From: Planctomycetota bacterium
Lineage (GTDB): Bacteria; Planctomycetota; Planctomycetia; Gemmatales; Gemmataceae
Direction of reading: 5' to 3'
Length of the DNA: 53,522 nucleotides
Assembly: GCA_009920765.1 (NCBI GenBank)
Contig: RFZJ01000017.1
Span: 1-53,522, forward strand
Below the pieces are notes generated by a model. The model did not search any database. It saw only the letters and a list, made by a program, of their open reading frames with translations, and was not told where the DNA came from. Shown here piece after piece: positions 47,269 to 53,522 of this stretch. Made by a program: the position numbers and the translations under genes. Positions within the stretch are counted from its first letter, which is position 1; the number at the start of each line of letters is the position of its first letter.

Positions 47269-48151
47269 TCTGGATTAACTCCCGAATGCGCTCCAAATCA
47301 CCTTTAATCTCGACTACATGCCGAGTGATTTTAACATCGGCTGCCTTCGACCCCATGGTATTGGTTTCACGCACCATTTCCTGGGTAAGGAACTCGAGTT
47401 TTCGGCCAGCCCCTTCTTCCTGCTCCAATACTTTGCCAAATTGTTCCAAATGGCTATCCAGCCTTGTAACTTCTTCTGCTATATCTGAGCGCTCTGCAAA
47501 AATTGCAACCTCGCGAATAAGATCGGATGGCTGAACATGTGCCTCGGTGCTCTCAAGCAATTTCCGAACTCTCTCAAGCAACCTTTCTTTGTATGCATCC
47601 ATCACCTGGGGAATCAACACTTTGATCGAGCCAAGATGCTCAAAAATTTTATTCCTAAGTGCCATTAACTCCAGCCCCATGACCCCGCCCTCGGTACTGC
47701 GCATCGCTTGCAGCTTTTCAAGGGCGATTTCAAGGGTTTTTTCAATTTGGGGCCAGTCTTCATCCAAAGTTTTTGCACCTATCTGCCCCTCGGGAACTAT
47801 CCCGGGCAGATGCAAAACATTTCCCATTAAAAAACAACGAGCCTCGTGGGGCAGGTTGCTTTCTTGAGCCACCTTGGATACCTGATTCAAATAACCTTGA
47901 AGAACATCCAATCTTAATGAATGTTCCTGCGTTTCCCTGACCCGGTTCACACGAAGGTTTATCTGAACAGTTCCCCTGCGCACCAATTTACGCACGGCTT
48001 TTTCAAATTCGGGTTCCAAAATCTGATAGGATTCTGGGGCCCGTAAGGACACCTTCAAATATCGATTGTTTACAGAACGAAGCTCGATCGCAACCGCCAA
48101 GGTATTCCCTTGGTGGGAAGATTCGCCATAGCCTGTCATGCTATAGAGCAC
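47258..48151 (-). CDS. yicC: YicC/YloC family endoribonuclease
   Basis: The 297-residue product starts SMTGYGES and has the family ELRSVNNRYLKVSLR and the C-terminal KLEFLTQEMVRETNTMGSKA signature. Members are endoribonucleases acting in RNA turnover. The start is GTG at 48151, which gives the usual VxxSMTG beginning; no better ATG exists. It overlaps gmk by 11 bases, consistent with one operon. Confidence 0.95.
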   Translation of the reverse strand: MLYSMTGYGESSHQGNTLAVAIELRSVNNRYLKVSLRAPESYQILEPEFEKAVRKLVRRGTVQINLRVNRVRETQEHSLRLDVLQGYLNQVSKVAQESNLPHEARCFLMGNVLHLPGIVPEGQIGAKTLDEDWPQIEKTLEIALEKLQAMRSTEGGVMGLELMALRNKIFEHLGSIKVLIPQVMDAYKERLLERVRKLLESTEAHVQPSDLIREVAIFAERSDIAEEVTRLDSHLEQFGKVLEQEEGAGRKLEFLTQEMVRETNTMGSKAADVKITRHVVEIKGDLERIRELIQNVE

Positions 48152-48187
48152 GGGCTTTCACATGCCTTTTAACAGGCTGTGCCTCTA

Positions 48188-48730
48188 TTAGTTCTTTTTA
48201 GTTTCAGCCTTTTTATCGTCCTTGGCATCGCCCTTTGGCTCTGCCTTGGGGGCATCCTTGACTGGTTCTTTTTTATCATCCTTGGCATCGCCCTTTGGCT
48301 CTGCCTTGGGGGCATCCTTGATTGGTTCTTTTTTATCGTCCTTAGTTTCTACCTTAGGATTATCTTTGGATTCGCCCTCCGATTTGGGAGTAGAATCAAC
48401 AGGAGCACCCTCTGTGGGCGTTCCTTCTTTGCTTATTTGTGGTATTCCTGTGGGATTTAATGTGGTAATTTTGGGCTGAACCAACCAAATCATAATAATG
48501 ATTAGCGCCACCCAGACTCCAGCGACATAAAGCGTAATTTTGGTGAAGGCATCAGCGGTTTTTGAACCGAATGCACTTTGTCCACCTGGCCCGCCGAAGG
48601 CTCCAGCCAAACCACCACCTTTGCCCTTTTGGATCAAGATTAAAAGGATCAAAAACACACTGACTAACCAGATCAGGATGTTCAATACGGGAGGGAGCCA
48701 TTCAAACATTGCAAAGGTTGGCGCAATCAT
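48188..48730 (-). CDS. secG: SecG translocase subunit with a long charged repeat tail
   Basis: Residues 1-86 are a normal SecG: two membrane helices (about 10-30 and 63-85) flanking the cytoplasmic loop [25 protein letters not shown]. Typical SecG is 70-110 residues, but this one extends to 180 with a Lys/Asp/Glu/Pro-rich tail. The tail includes two exact or near-exact 20-residue units (about [20 protein letters not shown]). SecG supports SecYEG protein export. It heads the secG-yicC-gmk-rpoZ run, 36 bases before yicC. Confidence 0.92.
   Translation of the reverse strand: MIAPTFAMFEWLPPVLNILIWLVSVFLILLILIQKGKGGGLAGAFGGPGGQSAFGSKTADAFTKITLYVAGVWVALIIIMIWLVQPKITTLNPTGIPQISKEGTPTEGAPVDSTPKSEGESKDNPKVETKDDKKEPIKDAPKAEPKGDAKDDKKEPVKDAPKAEPKGDAKDDKKAETKKN
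48210..48350. repeat. 60-bp tandem repeat inside secG
   Basis: Two full units and part of a third with exact 60-base spacing encode the Lys/Asp/Pro-rich tail of SecG. The units differ at only a few positions, such as one base near 48227 versus 48287 and one near 48271 versus 48331. In-frame length multiples allow copy-number change without breaking the protein. Confidence 0.85.
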
Positions 48731-48846
48731 TCTTTTTCAACCTGCTTTAAAAGTATGCGGAAAATATTACCATTCGATAAACAATAGCATGAAACTCAAA
48801 AAGAAATTATAGAAATCCCGAGGGCATCCGAGAAGATGCATAATGT

Positions 48847-49335
48847 TTAAGTTGTTTTACCCAGAGCTTTTTCCAACGCTAAAACTACCCTCAAGATGAA
48901 GCTTTGGTCTAAATCCTCCAAAGGCCTCGACTCTCCCGATGCCGTCATAATTACAATATAATGTACCCATTGCCTCCGTTTTTGCGAAATCCACCACCGC
49001 AACATTTGACATAAGACCAAACCCTGTATGGTAGTTAGGAAGAATGCAAGAGAAAAACCTAAAACGCTTTCTGCATTCCCAGCTCCGACACCCCGTAAAA
49101 CAGCCAAGGGGTTTACCCCCATAAACCAAAAGCCAAAATTAGCCACCATCACTAAAAAGAAAATACTCTCCAAGAGGGTGAAACTAATAATAAAGATCAG
49201 AACCTTTTTACCACTGGCCTCCGGGTACACCGGGTTGCTGCCACTTCTTACTGATGTAATCCCTGAAAGAGCTATCGTCTGCTTGGGCAGTTTCAAAAGG
49301 GTATCTGTGATCACAACCCCTTTTTCATCAAACAT
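48847..49335 (-). CDS. Small membrane protein with a DUF6232-like start, uncertain
   Basis: The 162-residue protein starts with a beta-rich segment resembling the PH-like, DUF6232-type pattern (VVITDTLLKLPKQTIALSGITSV). Two membrane helices (about residues 45-65 and 90-115) and a short basic/aromatic C-terminal region follow. The family link is weak and function is unknown. It is transcribed away from the zincin fusion gene. Confidence 0.65.
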   Translation of the reverse strand: MFDEKGVVITDTLLKLPKQTIALSGITSVRSGSNPVYPEASGKKVLIFIISFTLLESIFFLVMVANFGFWFMGVNPLAVLRGVGAGNAESVLGFSLAFFLTTIQGLVLCQMLRWWISQKRRQWVHYIVIMTASGESRPLEDLDQSFILRVVLALEKALGKTT

Positions 49336-49553
49336 GATTTTGCTACCTTCGTATGGAAAACGCTCAACACCAAACCACCAACACCCTCATATTTAACAAA
49401 TTTGCATTCATCGAGTACAAAAATCTCACCCCGATTCAAATCCAACAGGAAAATTTTTGAAGAACCCAGTTCCTTTTCATGCTACAAATCTAATCATGTA
49501 CTTTGATTTCACGCCCTCTGAATAAACCAGCTTCAATCCAAAAAAGTTCAGCC

Positions 49554-50885
49554 ATGCACATTCTCAGATATCTCATAATCATCATTGTCTTTTATTTTTC
49601 CAATTTATCATTGGCACAAGACGCAAGCCCCTACACCCTGCCCGAATTCATTCGCAAGGAAAATAATCTTGATCAGTTTTACCAAAAGTACACCAATGCC
49701 ATGGGGTTGCCCATCATTGGTTCCAAAAATGTCTCCAGCAATGCCCTAGAAGAAGCCGCATGGATTGTAAGACAAATGCTCGGGCATCGCAAAGATATCC
49801 TCCAGGCAATGAAAGACACCAAGGTTCGAGTGGCAGTCATGGCTGCAAGCGAATACACAACGGATGTGCCCGAGCATTCCAAGCTTACGCCTAAATTATT
49901 CTGGGACCGAAGAGCCCGTGGTTTGGGTGCAACACCCAGCAACCCCGCAGTAAGTTGTGGCGAAGAAAATCTTCTTGGCTTCGATCGCGACCCCTACCCC
50001 AACGAAAATATATTCATCCATGAATTTGCCCATGCAATCCATGGCACTGGACTCAACAAAATTGATCCAACATTCGACAAACGACTGATGCTCGCCTTCC
50101 AATCTGCAATCGATAGGGGATTATGGAAGAACACCTACGCCGCCACCAACCACTCGGAATACTGGGCCGAAGGCGTGCAATGCTGGTTTGATGACAATGC
50201 CCCGCCCGATGCCCTTCACAACGAGGTACGAACCCGAGAAAAGTTAATCGCCTACGACCCCAACCTTGCTTCACTTTGTAAAGAAGTTTTTGATGATTTT
50301 AATTGGCGTTATCAGCGGCCAAATAAAAGGCCCGCCAAGGACCTCGCTCATTTAACCGCGTATGATCCTGAAAAACTGCCAAAGTTTCAATGGCGTAACG
50401 CACCCCTCAGTGATAAACCCAAGGCCACCATTCAAACAAATATTGGCGATTTTGAAATCGCACTTGACCCAAAAACCGCACCAGAGGCTTCTGCTCTTTT
50501 TCTAAATATCGCCCTCGAGGGTGGATATCACAGCGGACAATTTTCCCTAGGCCATGTTCACAATCAGGAGTTAAAATCCGGATGGGTTCACGCCATCCCC
50601 AATAAGTCATCGACTTCTGCTTATGCGACCCATGCCAATGTCAAAAAACTCCCAACTCTCAAGATGCCACCCAACGATGGCACCATCGCACTTCTTCAAA
50701 ATGATGCAAACCCTGGGGCATTTGTCATCTTCATTGGGTCCCCGCCCCCAGGCAGCCTTAACTTCATCCCCTTTGGCAAGGTGACAAAAAACCCTGAAAT
50801 TGTCACAAAAATTCTTTTTAGTCCGGCCAAGGCTGATGCGTTTATCAAACCCATTGATATCAAGCGTGTGATTCGTACCGAATAA
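49554..50885 (+). CDS. Secreted zincin metallopeptidase fused to a cyclophilin-like domain
   Basis: From the ATG at 49554 the product has 443 residues and a signal peptide (to about SLAQD). The N-terminal part (about 25-260) is a zinc-peptidase-like domain: HEFAH at residues 156-160, an EYWAEG motif near residue 202 supplying a likely third ligand, and QCWFDDN nearby. The C-terminal part (about 300-443) has cyclophilin-type strands (ATIQTNIGDFEIALDPKTAPEASALFLNIA, DGTIALLQND, AFVIFIGSPP, FGKV). The FHR-type catalytic Arg is not seen where expected, so prolyl isomerase activity is doubtful. The upstream ATG at 49503 is possible but less convincing. Confidence 0.85.
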   Translation: MHILRYLIIIIVFYFSNLSLAQDASPYTLPEFIRKENNLDQFYQKYTNAMGLPIIGSKNVSSNALEEAAWIVRQMLGHRKDILQAMKDTKVRVAVMAASEYTTDVPEHSKLTPKLFWDRRARGLGATPSNPAVSCGEENLLGFDRDPYPNENIFIHEFAHAIHGTGLNKIDPTFDKRLMLAFQSAIDRGLWKNTYAATNHSEYWAEGVQCWFDDNAPPDALHNEVRTREKLIAYDPNLASLCKEVFDDFNWRYQRPNKRPAKDLAHLTAYDPEKLPKFQWRNAPLSDKPKATIQTNIGDFEIALDPKTAPEASALFLNIALEGGYHSGQFSLGHVHNQELKSGWVHAIPNKSSTSAYATHANVKKLPTLKMPPNDGTIALLQNDANPGAFVIFIGSPPPGSLNFIPFGKVTKNPEIVTKILFSPAKADAFIKPIDIKRVIRTE

Positions 50886-51002
50886 AATCCCTCTTGGCCG
50901 AAACAATACATCAATCTAATTTAAGTAGATTTTGATCAAAAATAAACTACGATGGCTTTTTGTGAGTTGGTTATTAATTACTCCCCTAATCTATATGCGC
51001 AC

Positions 51003-53522
51003 ATGAATAACATCTTCCCTGTTGCGATTACCTTTTTCCTCGCCTTCGTTTCATCAACCTTGGCACAAACGTCCTTACTTCCCCAGCAAGAATTACTCGA
51101 AAAAGAAACCTTCTGGGATAATAAAGATTGGGACTGGTATAAATCCAACATCCCTTTTTTCGAGTGCCCCGATTCCGAAATTCAAACCACCTACTATTAT
51201 CGCTGGGAACTACTTACCAAACATCTTACCTATGGCTCCCCCAACTCGGGGTACTCGTTCACGGAATTCATCGACCGCCCTTTTTGGTCGGGCACCTATG
51301 GTGCCATCTCCTGCCCTGCAGGCCACCAACTTTATGAAGCCCGCTGGCTACGCAACAACCGCTATTCGCTTGATTATTGCCGCTACTGGCTTAAAACCCC
51401 GGGCGCTCAACCCAGAAACTACAGCACCTGGCTTGCCGATTCTGTCTGGGCCACTCACCAAATCCACCCAAGCCATTCCTTCGTTACCGAACTTTTATCC
51501 AGCCTTAAAACTAATCATGAAGGCTGGGAAAAACGATTCTTCACCCCGAAAATCGGTCTCTTCTGGCAAAATGGCCATGATGATGGAATGGAATTCAACA
51601 TCAATAGCAGGCAAACAAAAGACATCCTTCGGGGCGCCCCTGCATTCAGGCCCACCATCAATTCCTACATGTACGCCGATGCAATCGCCATCGCCAAAAT
51701 CGCAGACCTCGCAAACGACAAAAATACTTCTACCCTGTTTCGCACCAAAGCAGAAGGCATCAAGGATAATCTGCAAAAACAGCTTTGGGACCCCAAACGA
51801 AAATTCTTCTTCCCTCTTTCCCAACGCGATGAAGAAGCCGATGGCTTCAAAATTAACGCCCTTACCCTCACCTACCAATCAGGAAAATATGCAGGAAGCG
51901 AATACGGCAGAGAACTCATCGGCTATATACCCTGGCAATTCAATCTGCCAGATCCCAATAAAGGATTCGAGGCAGCATGGGGGAAACTTCTCCAAGCTGA
52001 TGGATTCAAAGCCCCTTTCGGCCCCAGCACCGTCGAACGAAACGATCCCATGTTCCTTCTCAAAAAATCCTGCTGCTGGTGGAGTGGCCAGTCATGGCCC
52101 TACGCAACAAGCCAAACCCTCAAAGCCATGGCTAACCTTCTTCAAAACTATCCCCAAACCATCGTCAACTCATCGGACTACTTTGAACTCTTCAAAACCT
52201 TTTCCAAAACCCATCGAAAAAATGGCGTGCCTTACCTCGCAGAGGCCTGCAATCCTGACACCGGATCCTTCGAAGGACATGATGGCTATAACCATAGCGA
52301 GCATTATTTTCATTCCTCCTTCAACGACCTTCTGATCACCGGCCTGGTAGGCATCATCCCACGCGATGACAATACACTCGAAGTCAAACCGCTGGCTCCC
52401 ACATCCTGGCCTTACTTCGCACTTTCTGATGTACCATACAAAGACCACCTTATTAGTGTTATTTGGGACAAAGACGGCAGCAGGTATAACAAAGGCAAGG
52501 GGCTTAGGCTTTTTGCAAATGGCACGGAGATCGCCAATAGCCCAGATCTTGGTCCACTAACTGCAAAACTCCATTTGCTTGAAAAAAACGCAATCAAATC
52601 TAATCTGTCCCAGGTCAACTATGCAGTCAATAACGATGGTGATTATTACCCCAGGTTAGCTTCTTCTTACGTTAACCCCAAAACTCCACTTTCAAAGCTC
52701 ATTGATGGAAACTATTGGTACCATATTTCTCCCCCCAACCGCTGGACCTGCGAAGGTTCCCCAAACTCAACTGACTGGGTCTCCATCGACTTGGGCAGCA
52801 AACGCAAAGCTCACTCTGTTAAACTTTATCTTCTCGATGATGGCAAAAATGTTACACCACCTGCAAAACTCACTCTCGAACACTGGGTTGATAACACCTG
52901 GAAACTCATCCCCAACCAAACACTTTCCACAGGTAAACCAGTGGGCAGAAAAGCCAATACCATTACTTTCCCTGAAATGGATCTGACAAAGATCCGCATT
53001 ACATTGCATCACCAAGACAACTCCAAGTCCGGTCTTTCGGAAATCGAAATCTGGGGCGATGCACTTCTGCCAATCTCGCAACCAATCAACCCGCCAGGCA
53101 ATATCGCTTTTAATCCGGGCAATCAGCCCTTTCCCAAAGCTTCAGCATCCTACGCTGACCGCTTTGGAGGCAAACCTGCTTCTGCAATCGATGGAAAAAC
53201 CAACTTCCTCCCCTCCCCCACCAATCGCTGGACCAGCTACGAATCCCCAAATCTTTCCGACTGGCTTGAAGTCGATTTTGGTTCAGAAAAATCCTTCAAT
53301 AAAATCGAACTTGCAATCTACGATGATCGTGGCGGCGTCCAACCCCCAACCAATTACGATGTTCAATTCTGGAATGGTTCAGAATGGAAAGAAGTTCTCT
53401 CTCCCAAAAAGTTTCCCGAAAAACCCATTGGCGGGCAGTTTAACCATATCACCTTTAACACGGTGAAGGCCAGCAAAGTCAGGGTCGTTTTCACTCACGC
53501 AGGAAAAGCCCGAAGCGGTGTT
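51003..53522 (+). CDS. Secreted MGH1-like glycoside hydrolase with two discoidin-like domains, 3' partial
   Basis: This frame runs from the ATG at 51003 to the window edge without a stop (840 codons seen). A signal peptide (about residues 1-21) precedes an (alpha/alpha)6-type glycosidase domain (about 30-480). Landmarks are RPFWSGTYGAISCPAGHQLYEARWL, FWQNGHDDGMEFNINSRQ, GPSTVERNDPMF and SCCWWSGQSWPYATSQTLKAMANLL. Two F5/8 type C (discoidin-like) domains follow (about 550-685 and 700-840), each with IDGxxxx..RW, DW(V/L)xxDxG and a WDG/NGxxW-like end. It is probably an exported enzyme that removes sugars from a polysaccharide and binds it through these domains. A long overlapping frame at 51022-52335 is a shadow. 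Confidence 0.88.
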   Translation, partial: MNNIFPVAITFFLAFVSSTLAQTSLLPQQELLEKETFWDNKDWDWYKSNIPFFECPDSEIQTTYYYRWELLTKHLTYGSPNSGYSFTEFIDRPFWSGTYGAISCPAGHQLYEARWLRNNRYSLDYCRYWLKTPGAQPRNYSTWLADSVWATHQIHPSHSFVTELLSSLKTNHEGWEKRFFTPKIGLFWQNGHDDGMEFNINSRQTKDILRGAPAFRPTINSYMYADAIAIAKIADLANDKNTSTLFRTKAEGIKDNLQKQLWDPKRKFFFPLSQRDEEADGFKINALTLTYQSGKYAGSEYGRELIGYIPWQFNLPDPNKGFEAAWGKLLQADGFKAPFGPSTVERNDPMFLLKKSCCWWSGQSWPYATSQTLKAMANLLQNYPQTIVNSSDYFELFKTFSKTHRKNGVPYLAEACNPDTGSFEGHDGYNHSEHYFHSSFNDLLITGLVGIIPRDDNTLEVKPLAPTSWPYFALSDVPYKDHLISVIWDKDGSRYNKGKGLRLFANGTEIANSPDLGPLTAKLHLLEKNAIKSNLSQVNYAVNNDGDYYPRLASSYVNPKTPLSKLIDGNYWYHISPPNRWTCEGSPNSTDWVSIDLGSKRKAHSVKLYLLDDGKNVTPPAKLTLEHWVDNTWKLIPNQTLSTGKPVGRKANTITFPEMDLTKIRITLHHQDNSKSGLSEIEIWGDALLPISQPINPPGNIAFNPGNQPFPKASASYADRFGGKPASAIDGKTNFLPSPTNRWTSYESPNLSDWLEVDFGSEKSFNKIELAIYDDRGGVQPPTNYDVQFWNGSEWKEVLSPKKFPEKPIGGQFNHITFNTVKASKVRVVFTHAGKARSGV

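Noticed and set aside
48210..48350. CRISPR-like repeats
   Set aside because: The 60-bp repeats have no spacers and encode an in-frame protein tail in secG.
51022..52335. 437-codon open frame rich in Pro/Ser/Lys, overlapping the glycosidase
   Set aside because: It is a shadow: the frame starting at 51003 has a signal peptide, recognisable glycosidase motifs and discoidin domains, whereas this one has low-complexity composition and no domain.

Overview
The window reads as chromosomal DNA from a member of the Planctomycetota, probably an AT-leaning relative of the Gemmata lineage. The evidence is family content. There are paired secreted families typical of that phylum (DUF1549/DUF1553 with DUF1501, and DUF1592-type with DUF1552), a PVC-type c-heme dehydrogenase-like protein, DUF1080, FG-GAP/Ig surface proteins, a Ser/Thr kinase fused to an FGE-like domain, and a very cysteine-rich wall-like protein. 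No rRNA, phage, transposase, CRISPR array or reverse transcriptase was seen.

Layout. 1-2.7 kb: a large surface protein, cut by the window edge and broken by a frameshift near 1903-1905, closed by a strong intrinsic terminator. 2.9-9.5 kb: an FGE-fold lipase-style mix, namely an FGE-like protein without catalytic cysteines, a secreted alpha/beta hydrolase, a 705-bp gene-free stretch holding a near-perfect 20-bp palindrome, a 999-residue unrecognised secreted protein and a small GC-rich membrane protein. 9.6-13.9 kb: tRNA-Ser(GGA), a DUF1080 protein, an M24 peptidase, a HEAT-like secreted protein and a response regulator fused to an RsbW-like ATPase. 14.1-18.1 kb: a formylglycine-generating enzyme candidate with both catalytic cysteines, overlapping by 4 bp a PVC-type heme protein. 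18.3-25.3 kb: a glycosyltransferase, a kinase/FGE-like fusion, the cysteine-rich protein, a PfkB sugar kinase and a six-helix membrane protein. 25.6-28.7 kb: tRNA-Met(CAT), a ceramidase-family protein, a LamG protein and a TPR protein.

28.9-37.0 kb carries two divergent modules of planctomycete-specific secreted proteins. The minus-strand module is cytochrome/PA14/DUF1592-type plus DUF1552. The plus-strand module is DUF1549/DUF1553, DUF1501 and a WD40 protein. 37-48.7 kb is mainly housekeeping: pentapeptide protein, NUDIX, PepF-type peptidase, MgtC/SapB and TerC membrane proteins, inositol-phosphate synthase with a TIM-barrel partner, RibBA, and a secG-yicC-gmk-rpoZ operon. 48.8-53.5 kb holds a small membrane protein, a zincin/cyclophilin-like fusion and a large secreted glycoside hydrolase with two discoidin-like domains that runs off the right edge.

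Many products carry signal peptides, so the window is dominated by exported proteins and by domains built for surface recognition or polymer breakdown. The most interesting loci are the canonical FGE coupled to a heme protein, the zincin/cyclophilin fusion, the cysteine-rich wall-like protein, the kinase/FGE-like fusion and the unrecognised 999-residue protein. All functional statements rest on reading the sequence and family knowledge; no database search was run.
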